Source: Gemmatimonadota bacterium
GTDB lineage: Bacteria > Gemmatimonadota > Gemmatimonadetes > Gemmatimonadales > Gemmatimonadaceae
Direction: 5' to 3'
Assembly: GCA_003171215.1 (NCBI GenBank)
Contig: PMYN01000022.1
Coordinates: forward strand, 1-35,340
Length of the DNA stretch: 35,340 bases
The translations under genes and the position numbers were made by a program. Below the pieces are notes generated by a model. It saw nothing but the letters and a program-made list of their open reading frames with translations. It ran no database searches and was not told the origin of the DNA. Of the stretch, positions 1 through 8,064 are shown in pieces; within the stretch, counting starts at the first letter, position 1; every line of letters starts with the position of its first letter.

Positions 1-537
1 AAGGGGCAGTACCAGATGGACTCGCGCATGACGCTGGAAGCGAATCCGACCGGCACCGCTACGTCGTCGCCGCGCATGCGCGCGCTGAACGACGTCGTGC
101 TGCACAAGGGCGGGTTTGCCCGCGTGCTGCGGCTGCGCGTGGCGGTGAATCGCGAGGAGATCGGGACGCTCGCCGCGGACGGCATCGTGATTTCCACGCC
201 GACCGGTTCGACGGCGTACTCGCTTTCCGCGGGCGGACCGATCGTCGCGCCGACGGTCGATTCGATCCTCATCACGCCCGTGTCGCCGCACACGCTCGCG
301 GTGCGCCCGATCCTCCTGCCGCCCGACGCGGTGATCACGGTGCAGCCGGAAGATGCGCCGCAGGAGGTTTTGGTGACGGTCGACGGCCAGGTCGGCACCA
401 GCTTGGGGACCGGACAGGGGCTGTCGATCAGGAGTTCGGCAGACCGCGTGAAGATCGTGCGCTTCACGGGCACGACCTATATCGGCCGGCTGCGTCGCAA
501 GCTCGGGTGGGGAGGCCTGGCCGAGCGGGACGAGTGA
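1..537 (+). CDS. nadK: NAD kinase, 3' part (5' end outside window)
   Basis: This enzyme phosphorylates NAD to NADP using ATP in the cytosol. The reading frame is open from base 1, so the N-terminal GGDGT half lies upstream of the window. The visible part carries family signatures in order: NDVVLHKG, then STPTGSTAYSLSAGGPIV, then PHTLAVRPILLP, then a VDGQ motif near the C-terminus. These match the C-terminal beta-sandwich domain of bacterial NAD kinases. The gene is followed after 45 bases by recN on the same strand, an order seen in many bacteria, so the two are probably co-transcribed. There is no sign of damage in the visible part. Confidence 0.95.
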   Translation, partial: KGQYQMDSRMTLEANPTGTATSSPRMRALNDVVLHKGGFARVLRLRVAVNREEIGTLAADGIVISTPTGSTAYSLSAGGPIVAPTVDSILITPVSPHTLAVRPILLPPDAVITVQPEDAPQEVLVTVDGQVGTSLGTGQGLSIRSSADRVKIVRFTGTTYIGRLRRKLGWGGLAERDE

Positions 538-582
538 GGGTGCCGGGCACCGAGAGGAGTGAGGGGTGAGGAGTTTCCTTCC

Positions 583-2286
583 GTGTTGACCGAACTGCGC
601 ATCAGGAACTTCGCGATCATCGAATCGGTCGCGCTTCCGCTGGCGCCGGGCTTCAACGTGCTTACCGGCGAGACGGGAGCGGGAAAGTCGATCATCGTGG
701 GAGCGCTCGGGCTGCTCGTCGGCGAGCGCGCCGCGAGCGATCTCGTGCGCACGGGCGCCGAGCGCGCGACGGTCGAGGGCGTGTTCGAGGTCGGCGATGC
801 GCCCGATCTCATGGCCGCGCTCGACGCACGCGGCATCGAGACCGAGGACGGTACGCTCGTCCTCAAGCGCGAGGTGACTTCGACCGGCACGCGCGCACGG
901 GCCTGGATAAACGGATCGCCTGTGACGACCAGCGTGCTCGCGGACATCGGCCGCCTCCTGGTGAACGTGCACGGCCAGCACGAGGCTCAGGCGCTGCTCG
1001 ACGAGGCGTCGCAGCGCGCGATCCTGGACCTGTTCGGCGAGTGCGCGGGTGAGGCCTCACGGGTCGCGGCGGCGCACGCCGAACTGATGGCGGCCCGTGC
1101 CGCGTCCAAGGCGCTACGCGCGCGCCGCGACGAGGCCCAGCAGCGGGCGGACTATCTCCAGCACGTCGCGAAGGAAATCGGCGAGGCGAAGCTCGCGGAG
1201 GGCGAGGGCTCGAAGCTCGACGACGAATCGCGGCGGCTCACGCACGGGGAGGAACTGCGCACGCTTGCCGGCGAGATCAACGACGCCCTCGATGGCGGCG
1301 ACGACGCCGTGGTGCGGCGCGTGGGTCATCTGCAGCGCGCGCTGGCATCCTTGCAGAAGATCGACCCCTCCACCGAACGACTCCAGGCGCTGTACGACGC
1401 GGCGTATTATGCGCTCGAGGAGCTCGCTCGCGAGACGGAAGCGTATGTCGCGAGCGTCGAGAACGATCCCGCGCGGCTCGAGGTGGTCGAGCGGCGGCGC
1501 GACCTGATCTTCCGGCTGGCGAAGAAGTACGGCGGCTCGATCGAGGCGGCGATCGAGACGGGACGAACGGCGCGCGCCGAGCTCGACCTGCTCGACACTG
1601 CGGCACTCGACCTGCGCGGTCTCGACGCCCGCGTGACCGCGGCGGAGAACGCACTGGATTCGGCCGCGACCCGGCTCTCGGCAAAGAGGAGGCACGCGGC
1701 CACGAAGCTCGCCAAGGCCGTCGAGGCGCTGCTGCCCGAACTCGGCATGCCCGACGGCAAGTTCCTCGTCACGCTGGTGCCGCGATCGGACACGGGCGCC
1801 ACGGGCGCCGAAGAAGTGGAGTACCGCGTCGCCCTCAATGTGGGCCATGATGCGCGCGCGCTCTCCCGGGTTGCGTCGGGCGGCGAACTCGCTCGCGTCA
1901 TGCTCGCGCTCAAGACGATCCTCGCGCGCCTGGATCGCGTGCCGACGCTGATCTTCGACGAAGTGGACGCCGGCATCGGAGGGAAGGTGGGATTGATGGT
2001 CGGCGATGCGATGCGGCGCGTGGCCGAACATCACCAGGTCTTCGCCATCACGCACCTGCCGCAGATCGCGGCGCGCGCGCACCATCACATCGTGGTGAGC
2101 AAGGGAGCGAAGGGCGGTGTGACCACCGCGGACATCACGGTGGTCGAAGGCGAGGCGCGAGTGCACGAAGTCGCGCGAATGCTTGGTGGTGATCCCGAGA
2201 GCAAGGTCTCACGCGAGCACGCGACGGAACTGCTGTCGGCGGCCAATGCCGCAGGGAAGACCAAGAAAAATCGCTCTTTCAAATAG
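583..2286 (+). CDS. recN: DNA repair protein RecN
   Basis: RecN is an SMC-like ATPase that acts at DNA double-strand breaks in the nucleoid. The protein of about 567 residues has a Walker A GETGAGKS at residues 29-36, VNVHGQHE after it, a long central coiled-coil region, the ABC signature SGGELARVMLALK, Walker B TLIFDEVDAG and the terminal ITHLPQIAA switch motif. This is full family length. I start it at GTG 583 because a GGAG ribosome site lies about 10 bases upstream and the protein then begins at the conserved LTELRIRNFAIIE; TTG 586 is equally possible, and an upstream GTG at 559 would add eight unconserved residues. The stop is followed by a long palindrome that probably ends transcription. 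Confidence 0.96.
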   Translation: MLTELRIRNFAIIESVALPLAPGFNVLTGETGAGKSIIVGALGLLVGERAASDLVRTGAERATVEGVFEVGDAPDLMAALDARGIETEDGTLVLKREVTSTGTRARAWINGSPVTTSVLADIGRLLVNVHGQHEAQALLDEASQRAILDLFGECAGEASRVAAAHAELMAARAASKALRARRDEAQQRADYLQHVAKEIGEAKLAEGEGSKLDDESRRLTHGEELRTLAGEINDALDGGDDAVVRRVGHLQRALASLQKIDPSTERLQALYDAAYYALEELARETEAYVASVENDPARLEVVERRRDLIFRLAKKYGGSIEAAIETGRTARAELDLLDTAALDLRGLDARVTAAENALDSAATRLSAKRRHAATKLAKAVEALLPELGMPDGKFLVTLVPRSDTGATGAEEVEYRVALNVGHDARALSRVASGGELARVMLALKTILARLDRVPTLIFDEVDAGIGGKVGLMVGDAMRRVAEHHQVFAITHLPQIAARAHHHIVVSKGAKGGVTTADITVVEGEARVHEVARMLGGDPESKVSREHATELLSAANAAGKTKKNRSFK

Positions 2287-2304
2287 CGACCGTGATAGCC
2301 AGGA

Positions 2305-2457
2305 AACGACCTTTCCACGGATGTCGCGGATCGAGCGGATAGACAACGGCAAAGCAAGGAACTTGGGGGAACTGCAACTGCCTGGCTGTTGCTGTTCCCC
2401 CAAAGAGTTTTTGCAGTTGTTTATCCGCTCGATCAGCGAAATCTGTGGAAAGATGTT
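2305..2457. repeat. Long imperfect palindrome between convergent genes
   Basis: The left arm starting CTTTCCACGGATGTCGCG (2311) is mirrored by the complement of the right arm ending at 2452. Matching continues through GATCGAGCGGATA, ACAAC, GCAAA and TTGGGGGAAC, giving arms of about 65-70 bases with roughly 80% match and a short centre near 2382. It sits between the 3' ends of recN and the convergent outer-membrane gene. It could work as a two-way terminator or be a non-autonomous intergenic repeat; the sequence does not decide. Two similar long palindromes occur downstream at 5977-6148 and 6271-6411. Confidence 0.75.
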
Positions 2458-2467
2458 GCCGTGCGCC

Positions 2468-4144
2468 TCACCGCCCGAACAATCGCTGGTAGACGCGTAG
2501 CGTCACCTGGTCCACCGCGATTTTCGGCACCCTGCCGAGCGACCCGAGCGTCGTCTCATAGTGGAAATACGAGATGTCGAACGGCAGCCCCGACTTGTGC
2601 TTCGCCACCGTCGCGACGGTCGAGTAGGTCGCGCCGATGCCGAGCCGGTGTTCGCTCGCCCCGCTGTAGATGCCGAGGTTGGCCGCGTCGAGCGTGGCGA
2701 CGTTCCCCGCGAGGTCCGAGACGGTGAACGTGCCCGTGTACGCGTCGGCGGACTTGTGGCGATAGAAGTACTGGCCGGCGAGGGAGATGTAGTCGTTGAG
2801 CACCCAGTGGGGATTCACCTGGATGTCGACGATGTCGCCGAGGTGCCGCTTCACGGTTTCCTGCCGGTACGACGCGAGGATCACCTGCGTCGGCGAATCC
2901 GGAATGCGCAGCACGAGCTGGTCCGCCATCTGCGCCGTGTAGCTCCCGACGAGCGAGATCCAGAAGTGCGGACCGTAGAGCAGGTCGGTGAACGTGCGCA
3001 GCTCGATGTCGCTCTGGTGGTCGCCGGTTCCGATCGCCGTGAAATCAGCGGGCGAGGGCAGCGTACCCGTGCCGAGCCGATAGATGCCGCCGACCGATTG
3101 ACGCCAGTTCAGTCCTTTCGGGGAGAGGCGCGCGCTGTCGCTGCCGTGAAACGAGTCGAAGAGGTTCACTTTCATCCCCACTTCGATGTCGCCGATGCCG
3201 CGGGTCACGGACGTCGCGAGCGGCTTGGCGTTGACGCCGAACGTCGAATCGGTGAGGACGGTCTGCATGTCGGCCGCGGTGAGCGGCGCCTGCGCCCCGA
3301 GCGGGCCGGTCGCGGTGATGGCCGAGATTCCGTACGCGGCGTACATCGCGCGATACGCGGCCACCTTCGCCTCGATCGCCGACTGCGCCACGGTACCCGC
3401 GATCGGCACGAAGAGGTTCCCGGCGGCGCCGCGCCCGCCATAGACCTGCGCGAGGCCGGCCGCGTAGGAGTCGGCGTTGCTGATGAGCGCCCGTGGCGCG
3501 GCGGGGTTGGCGTTGAGCTGCGCGCAGCCGCTGCCCGAGGGCGTCGCCGCGCAGCGCGAGATCGCCAGGTTCAGCTGCACGGAAGCGCTGGCGAACTGGG
3601 CGAGGAAGGCAGAGTCTGCCGAGAGCGCGCCTCGTGCGATGAGCGTCGGGTTGAAGCCCAGCGTCGGCTCGTGGCCGGTGGGGTTCATCACGAAGTTCAC
3701 GTTCGACGTCGCCGTCACGAACGGCACCATGACGCTCAGCGAAATGCGATTCGTGAGCCCGAGTTCCAGCGAGAGCGGCGTGGAGAGAATGTCGTCGTGC
3801 ACCTGCACGCGCGAGGTGCCAAGCGACGCCATGAATCCGGGCAAGCCCGCGAGCGACCGAATGCTGTTCTGCACCGCGCCCAGGTTCTCGAACTGCCCGA
3901 CGCCGACGGTGTCGAAGTTGAAGTCGGTGCCGAGCGGCTGTACCGTCCCGTTGGGCGCGTAGCGTTCGTACCAGCGGTTCCACACCGAGAGCGCGCTGAC
4001 GCGCAGCTCACCCCGTCTCGGAAGGGTCGCATCGTCGCTCACGCCGGTGACGGCCTGCGCGGGCAGCGTCGAGGGCAGCTGGAGGGCGGCCCCCAGCAGC
4101 AACGACATCACCAGCAAGGCGGCACTCAGTCGGCTAGTTTTCAT
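2468..4144 (-). CDS. Predicted outer-membrane beta-barrel protein of unknown function
   Basis: The 558-residue product starts MKTSRLSAALLVMSLLLG and has a clear Sec signal peptide ending near PAQA. The rest is rich in alternating hydrophobic/polar stretches (for example ISLSVMVPFVTATSNVNF and HFWISLVGSYTAQMADQLVL), as in outer-membrane barrels. I do not recognise a named family and there is no known catalytic motif. The start at 4144 is chosen because the signal peptide begins there; an in-frame upstream ATG would add 14 polar residues. It is divergent from the next gene with only 20 bases between start codons, and convergent with recN. A barrel channel or surface protein is the best guess. 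Confidence 0.7.
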   Translation of the reverse strand: MKTSRLSAALLVMSLLLGAALQLPSTLPAQAVTGVSDDATLPRRGELRVSALSVWNRWYERYAPNGTVQPLGTDFNFDTVGVGQFENLGAVQNSIRSLAGLPGFMASLGTSRVQVHDDILSTPLSLELGLTNRISLSVMVPFVTATSNVNFVMNPTGHEPTLGFNPTLIARGALSADSAFLAQFASASVQLNLAISRCAATPSGSGCAQLNANPAAPRALISNADSYAAGLAQVYGGRGAAGNLFVPIAGTVAQSAIEAKVAAYRAMYAAYGISAITATGPLGAQAPLTAADMQTVLTDSTFGVNAKPLATSVTRGIGDIEVGMKVNLFDSFHGSDSARLSPKGLNWRQSVGGIYRLGTGTLPSPADFTAIGTGDHQSDIELRTFTDLLYGPHFWISLVGSYTAQMADQLVLRIPDSPTQVILASYRQETVKRHLGDIVDIQVNPHWVLNDYISLAGQYFYRHKSADAYTGTFTVSDLAGNVATLDAANLGIYSGASEHRLGIGATYSTVATVAKHKSGLPFDISYFHYETTLGSLGRVPKIAVDQVTLRVYQRLFGR

Positions 4145-4164
4145 CGGACACGCGGCAAGATAAC

Positions 4165-5976
4165 GTGGAAACACACTCCCTGACACACGACGCCCTCCCC
4201 GCGGTTCCCTGGCAGATCACCGGGAACCACTGGCTTTCGATCCCCTGCGTGCACCCCGCCGACGCCGCAATCCACGCGCTCGGCGTATTGCACCGCGGCG
4301 CGCGCTCGGCCGTGGAGTTCGCAGGGCACGAGGATTTCCTGAGCGGCACACACGCGGCACTCGCGCGGCCGACCATCGAGATCGACGGGCGGCCGGTCGC
4401 GCTGGCGGTGGAGGGGATCGTGTGGGAACGCGCACTGCACTGGCTGCCCACCTTCACGGCCACTCCGGGCTCGCTGGTGGTGCGGGGGACGGTGTTCGCG
4501 CCCTTCGGCCGCGATGCGGACATCGCGGGCGCGGTGTACGCGATCACGGTCGAGAATCGCGGCGCCGAGGCGAAGGAGATCGTGCTCGCGCTCGAGGGGA
4601 CGCTGGGGCACAGGCAGCTTCGGGTGCGCACACCGCGGTCCGCTTCGGATGCGCATCGCGTGTCGAAGGTCGGAGACGTGGTCGTGCTGGATGGAGCGGA
4701 ACCGCCCGGGTTCGTCGCCCTCGCAATCGCCGCGGACAGTGAGAGCGAGGTGTCGGTGGACGAGGGCGATCCGGAGAGCCATCGCTCGCCGTCGTATGCG
4801 GTGCGGTGCAGGCTCACGGTTCCGGCGAAGGGGAGGGTCGAGACCGCTTTCTATGTAGGTGCGGGCCCGGAGCGCGACGGGGCGTGCGCCACGGTGGGAG
4901 TCTTGCGGCGCAGGGGATGGCGTGCACTCCTCACGGCGACGCGTGACGCGATCCGTTCGCTCGAACAGACGACCGGGCTGGAGTCGCTCGACGGGCTGAT
5001 CAACCGGCACCTGCTGTTCGCGTATTTCTACGCCGTGGCACGCGCACTCGACGACGCGCACTACTACCTCGTGCGCAGCCGCGCGCCCTGGTGCCCACGC
5101 GGCGTGACGATTCGCGACTGGGAAGCGCTCGCATGGACGGTGCCCGCCGTGCAGCTGGCGGATCCGCCTCTCGCGCGAGAGCTGATTTTGCGCGCGTGCG
5201 AGATCCACGGCTATGCGCCCGGGCGAGGCGTGCACTACTTCGACGGCACGCTGTTCGAACCGGGGTTCACGCTCGAGGGTGCGTCGGCGTACGCGATCGC
5301 GACGGATCGCTACATCCGCGACACGGGCGACGACCAGATTGTCGAAGAACCGATTCTGGCTGATACGCTTTACCTGTCGTCGGACGATCTCGCCGCACGG
5401 CGCGACAAGACCCATCCGCTGTACCACACCGAGGTCACGCTCTCGGGCGCACCGGCGGCGTATCCGTTCACGCTGCACGGCAACGCGGTGGTCGCGCATG
5501 CGCTCGACTGCCTGAAGCGGACGATCGACGAAGAGGAGGCGAAGGAGCTGCCCGATCCCGAGGCCGTCCGCGCGGCGATCCGGCGGCACTTCACGAGCGA
5601 CGGGAGTGCGAAGAACGTGTTCCTCTCATCGACCGATCTCGCCGGCGGCGTGTCGCGCGACGATGATCCGGTCGCCTCGGCGCTCTGGCTCCCCTTGTAC
5701 GAGGCCGTCGATCGCCTCGATTCCGTGTACCGCAGGACGGCCAAGAAGGCGGCGGGAGAGCCCCGGAACCTGGTGCAGCAGCTCGCGCGGCTGTTCGGGC
5801 CGGATGCGTCGGCGGTGCTCGAGTGGCTTCGGCGCGCGCCGCTGGACCACGGCTTGGCCGCGGAGTTCGTCGATGCCGAGGGCCGCGCGACCGGGAGCGG
5901 CGGGGATGCCGCGCTTTCGGGACTCGTGGCATATGTGGCGTGGTACACGGTGCACGCGCACGGGCTCCGGCCATAG
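4165..5976 (+). CDS. Putative six-hairpin glycosidase-like protein
   Basis: The 603-residue protein has no signal peptide, so it is probably cytosolic. Residues about 1-230 look like a beta-sandwich (VVRGTVFAPFGRDADIAGAV, YAITVENRG), as in front of the catalytic barrel in GH94, GH15 and debranching-type enzymes. Residues about 260-590 look like an alpha/alpha six-hairpin barrel, with aromatic and acidic helix ends (VTIRDWEALAWTVPAV, GVHYFDGTLFEPGFTLEG). I cannot point to the catalytic acid or base, so the activity is open. The GTG start gives the N-terminus shown; no strong ribosome site is present. It stands apart from carbohydrate transport genes in this window. Confidence 0.6.
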   Translation: METHSLTHDALPAVPWQITGNHWLSIPCVHPADAAIHALGVLHRGARSAVEFAGHEDFLSGTHAALARPTIEIDGRPVALAVEGIVWERALHWLPTFTATPGSLVVRGTVFAPFGRDADIAGAVYAITVENRGAEAKEIVLALEGTLGHRQLRVRTPRSASDAHRVSKVGDVVVLDGAEPPGFVALAIAADSESEVSVDEGDPESHRSPSYAVRCRLTVPAKGRVETAFYVGAGPERDGACATVGVLRRRGWRALLTATRDAIRSLEQTTGLESLDGLINRHLLFAYFYAVARALDDAHYYLVRSRAPWCPRGVTIRDWEALAWTVPAVQLADPPLARELILRACEIHGYAPGRGVHYFDGTLFEPGFTLEGASAYAIATDRYIRDTGDDQIVEEPILADTLYLSSDDLAARRDKTHPLYHTEVTLSGAPAAYPFTLHGNAVVAHALDCLKRTIDEEEAKELPDPEAVRAAIRRHFTSDGSAKNVFLSSTDLAGGVSRDDDPVASALWLPLYEAVDRLDSVYRRTAKKAAGEPRNLVQQLARLFGPDASAVLEWLRRAPLDHGLAAEFVDAEGRATGSGGDAALSGLVAYVAWYTVHAHGLRP

Positions 5977-6148
5977 GGCGACGGGCGAGGGGACAAACGG
6001 TGATGGGCGACGGGTGAGCGGCGATCTGGCGAAAAGCGACGGGCGAGGGGCGAGGTGAACGTCTCCGCGCTCCTCGCACGTCGCACTTCACCAAGTCGCT
6101 GCTCACTCGTCGCTCGTTCCTGTTGGTCCTGTCGCTCGTCGCCGCCCC
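5977..6148. repeat. Long imperfect palindrome built from short repeated words
   Basis: Words such as GCGACGGGCGAGG and GGCGACGGGTGAG recur on the left side. The complement of the right side (ending near GTCGCTCGTCGCCGCC at about 6147) reads almost in step with them, giving arms of about 80 bases with roughly three in four positions matching and a centre near 6062. It starts directly after the stop codon of the glycosidase-like gene and ends shortly before tRNA-Gly. It may act as a terminator or be a dispersed intergenic repeat. No gene is seen in this stretch. Confidence 0.7.
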
Positions 6149-6190
6149 GAGCTTGTAGGAGTCGCGGCGGGCTCCTATCTTGCTCGTGTT

Positions 6191-6263
6191 GCGGGAATAG
6201 CTCAGTTGGTAGAGCACAACCTTGCCAAGGTTGGGGTCGCGGGTTCGAGTCCCGTTTCCCGCT
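6191..6263 (+). tRNA. tRNA-Gly (anticodon GCC)
   Basis: The 73-base gene folds with acceptor arm GCGGGAA/TTCCCGC, a D arm containing AGCTCAGTTGGTAGAGC, an anticodon stem CAACC/GGTTG with loop TTGCCAA (anticodon GCC), a short variable loop and a T arm GCGGGTTCGAGTCCCGT. The discriminator base is T. No CCA is encoded. It reads glycine codons GGC/GGU. Confidence 0.97.
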
Positions 6264-6270
6264 CTTTACG

Positions 6271-6411
6271 GACGGCAGAGGGCAGACGGCGGACGACAGG
6301 TAATGCAGACGGCGGACGACAGATAATGCAGAGGGCAGGGCGGCGATTTGCCGGCCTGCCCTCTGCAATTCCGACGCTGCCGTCTGCCCTCCGCCGTCTG
6401 CCGTCTGTAGT
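6271..6411. repeat. Tandem and inverted repeat region between two tRNA genes
   Basis: A unit of about 23 bases, GCAGACGGCGGACGACAG plus RTAAT, occurs twice in a row. A perfect 12-base inverted repeat GCAGAGGGCAGG/CCTGCCCTCTGC (6328-6339 and 6355-6366) forms the core. Outside it, GACGGC/GCCGTC words mirror each other out to about 6411. The whole region can fold into one long branched hairpin. No ORF is supported. Confidence 0.7.
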
Positions 6412-6418
6412 TTGAGAC

Positions 6419-6501
6419 GCCGGGGTGGCGAAACTGGCTAGACGCGAGGGACTTAAAATCCCTTGGGGCAACCCATCCGAGTTCGAATCTCGGTCCCGGC
6501 A
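6419..6501 (+). tRNA. tRNA-Leu (anticodon TAA), rebuilt by the integrated element
   Basis: The 83-base class II tRNA has acceptor GCCGGGG/TCCCGGC, anticodon stem AGGGA/TCCCT with loop CTTAAAA (anticodon TAA, reading UUA), a variable-arm stem TGGGG/ACCCA-type pairing, a T arm CGAGTTCGAATCTCG and discriminator A. Its 3' half from 6452 is repeated at 24140-24191, so this half came in with the mobile element and restores an intact tRNA. The integrase gene lies 30 bases downstream, pointing toward it. Confidence 0.96.
6452..6501 (+). repeat. attL: 3' half of tRNA-Leu
   Basis: This 50-base stretch matches attR at 24140-24191 except for one extra base pair in the variable-arm stem of attR and one A/G change in the T loop. 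The first 17 bases, CTTAAAATCCCTTGGGG, are identical in both and probably hold the strand-exchange site, at the anticodon loop where many tyrosine integrases cut. Confidence 0.88.
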
Positions 6502-6531
6502 CATGATACGCACCAACGACTTGCGCGATCG

Positions 6532-7692
6532 TCACTCGGCACCCGATACGAGCCGAATCCCCAATTGTCCCCCCAAATGTCCACGAGCGTGAAAATCGGC
6601 GAGCTTCGAAATGCCCGCGCGGAGGTCGGCTTCTGAGGTGACGTTGTAGCGGTCGAACACGCTCCGCGTCTTGTGGCCGGTGAGGTCCATCGCGACGCGT
6701 TCGGAGACGCCGGCGCGCACGAGGTTGCGTACGGCCGTGCGGCGGAAGTCATGGGCGATGCGGCCGAGCAGCTGCGGCCGCACGAGGACGCCGAGCGTCG
6801 CGCCCGCTTTCTTGCTTGTGGCCGCGCGTGTGCACGCGGTGTCCCAGGCGTGGTAGTAGTCCTTGATCGGCGCCCCGCCGCGGTGAAACACGACGGGGAT
6901 GATCTGGCCTGTCGCGCGCTCGAGCGCGGACGTCGCCACGCGCTGCGCGGTGAGCATGGCCGCGAGATCCGGCAGCACGTCGAACGGGAACGTGCGGCCC
7001 TCGCCGGACTTCGTGGTATTCGGCTCCAGGCGCACCACGCCGGCGGCGAAGTCCACGCGATCCCACGTCAGCGGGAGGACCTCGGAGCGCACGCGCCAGC
7101 CGGTGCTGTAGGCGAACTGCATCACGGGCTGGAGATACGCGGGGAGCTCGGCGAGCAGCGCCCGGAAATCCTCGGCCTCAAAGAAACCCTTCCGCGCATT
7201 GCGGGCGAGCGGCGTCTTGATCTGCGGCCGCGTCGGCAGCCGCCCGAGGCGCACGGCCTCGTTGAACGCTTTCCGGAGCGTCGCTAACTCGAAGTTGATC
7301 GTTGCCCGGGCGGCGCCGGCGGAGAGGCGATCGGCCTCGTAGGTGACGATCCGATCGGCCGTAATCGAGACCGCCCGCATGCCGCCGAACGCGTCGCGGA
7401 GATGCGCGAGCGCGCCCTCGGCTCGCTTGAGGGAGCGGAGGCCCGCGACGACGTAGTGCGTCCGGAGCAGCTGCTCGAGGTTGGCGAACGTGACGTTCCG
7501 CGCGTGCGGGGCAACGTGCGCGCCCAGGTCGAGCCGCGCCTCGATGTTCGCCAGCAGCTTCGCGGCCGCCGGCCGACTCGTCGATCCCGACGATTCTTCG
7601 TGCGCGACGCCGCCGATCCGATAGCGCAGCCACCAGACGCGGCCGCGGAGCCGGAGCGAACCGAATGGGCGCCCGCTGGTGGTGGTGATCAT
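6532..7692 (-). CDS. int: Tyrosine-family site-specific integrase
   Basis: This 386-residue recombinase catalyses integration and excision of the element at the tRNA-Leu gene. The N-terminal part is arm- and core-binding (an SAM-like domain at about 65-155). The catalytic domain shows Arg200 in the motif STGWR, Lys228 in the beta hairpin NTTKSGEG, His314 and Arg317 in HDFRR, His340 in LTGHKT and the nucleophile Tyr349 in FDRYNV, so the active site is complete. Its start overlaps the stop of the ribbon-helix-helix gene by four bases (ATGA), giving translational coupling. It ends 30 bases from the tRNA, the usual place for an integrase. Transcription probably comes from the promoter near 8000. 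Confidence 0.97.
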   Translation of the reverse strand: MITTTSGRPFGSLRLRGRVWWLRYRIGGVAHEESSGSTSRPAAAKLLANIEARLDLGAHVAPHARNVTFANLEQLLRTHYVVAGLRSLKRAEGALAHLRDAFGGMRAVSITADRIVTYEADRLSAGAARATINFELATLRKAFNEAVRLGRLPTRPQIKTPLARNARKGFFEAEDFRALLAELPAYLQPVMQFAYSTGWRVRSEVLPLTWDRVDFAAGVVRLEPNTTKSGEGRTFPFDVLPDLAAMLTAQRVATSALERATGQIIPVVFHRGGAPIKDYYHAWDTACTRAATSKKAGATLGVLVRPQLLGRIAHDFRRTAVRNLVRAGVSERVAMDLTGHKTRSVFDRYNVTSEADLRAGISKLADFHARGHLGGQLGIRLVSGAE

Positions 7693-7943
7693 TTCGCCCT
7701 CCGCTGGCCGACGATCGCGGCGAACCGGCGGCGCATGGCGTCGACGGGCTCGGCCGGCAGGACGTGGACTTTGCCCGCGCGCGGGGCCCGGTCCTCGGCA
7801 TCGAGGAGGGCCGTGAGCCCTTCGACAATCAGCGCGTTCACGGGGATCCCGGCACGCGCCGCGTACACCTTCATGCGTAGCCGCAACGACGCCGGGATCC
7901 GCACCGACAGCTGGACGACCTGCTCGACCTTCGCGTGTGCCAT
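7689..7943 (-). CDS. Ribbon-helix-helix (Arc/CopG-like) DNA-binding protein
   Basis: The 84-residue product starts MAHAKVEQVVQLSVRIPASL, where VQLSVRIPASLRLRMKVYAARAG fits a beta strand followed by the first helix of a ribbon-helix-helix dimer; NALIVEGLTALLD fits the second helix. Such proteins bind inverted repeats as dimers and often control their own operon. The start ATG 7943 has a GAGGA ribosome site a few bases upstream. Directly upstream lies a 34-base inverted repeat over the likely promoter. Being first in a two-gene unit with the integrase, it probably acts as a repressor of integrase expression or as an excision-direction factor. Confidence 0.75.
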   Translation of the reverse strand: MAHAKVEQVVQLSVRIPASLRLRMKVYAARAGIPVNALIVEGLTALLDAEDRAPRAGKVHVLPAEPVDAMRRRFAAIVGQRRAK

Positions 7944-7960
7944 CGTGTCCTCAGAGTCCG

Positions 7961-8014
7961 TGTGATAGGGTGCTAGCATGGTAGCACTATCACAGGCGGC
8001 CGCCGCTGGCGCAA
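7961..8014 (-). promoter_or_regulatory. Candidate promoter and operator for the RHH-integrase unit
   Basis: Outer arms TGTGATAG (7961-7968) and CTATCACA (7987-7994) are perfect complements, and inner arms GTGCTA (7970-7975) and TAGCAC (7982-7987) pair as well. On the minus strand a TTGCGC -35 (8009-8014) and a GATAGT -10 (7986-7991) are 17 bases apart, so the repeat covers the -10 and the start of transcription. It lies 17 bases upstream of the RHH start codon, as expected for self-repression. Confidence 0.55.
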
Positions 8015-8064
8015 GGCAGCCACGCAGATCTCCGCACCATCGGGAACCGGCCGAGCAGCGGCCG

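Noticed and set aside
1114-2166. Long minus-strand frame opposite recN
   Set aside because: It is the shadow of a well-supported gene; the protein has no domain and follows the complementary codon pattern.
2561-4183. 540-codon plus-strand frame opposite the outer-membrane gene
   Set aside because: It is Arg/Glu/Val-rich without domains, whereas the minus-strand product has a signal peptide and barrel-like strands.
4141-5589. 482-codon minus-strand frame opposite the glycosidase-like gene
   Set aside because: Arg-rich shadow without family features.
6264-6418. Repeats between the tRNAs as a CRISPR array
   Set aside because: The units are directly adjacent with no spacers, and the structure is a mirrored repeat. 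No cas gene is present.
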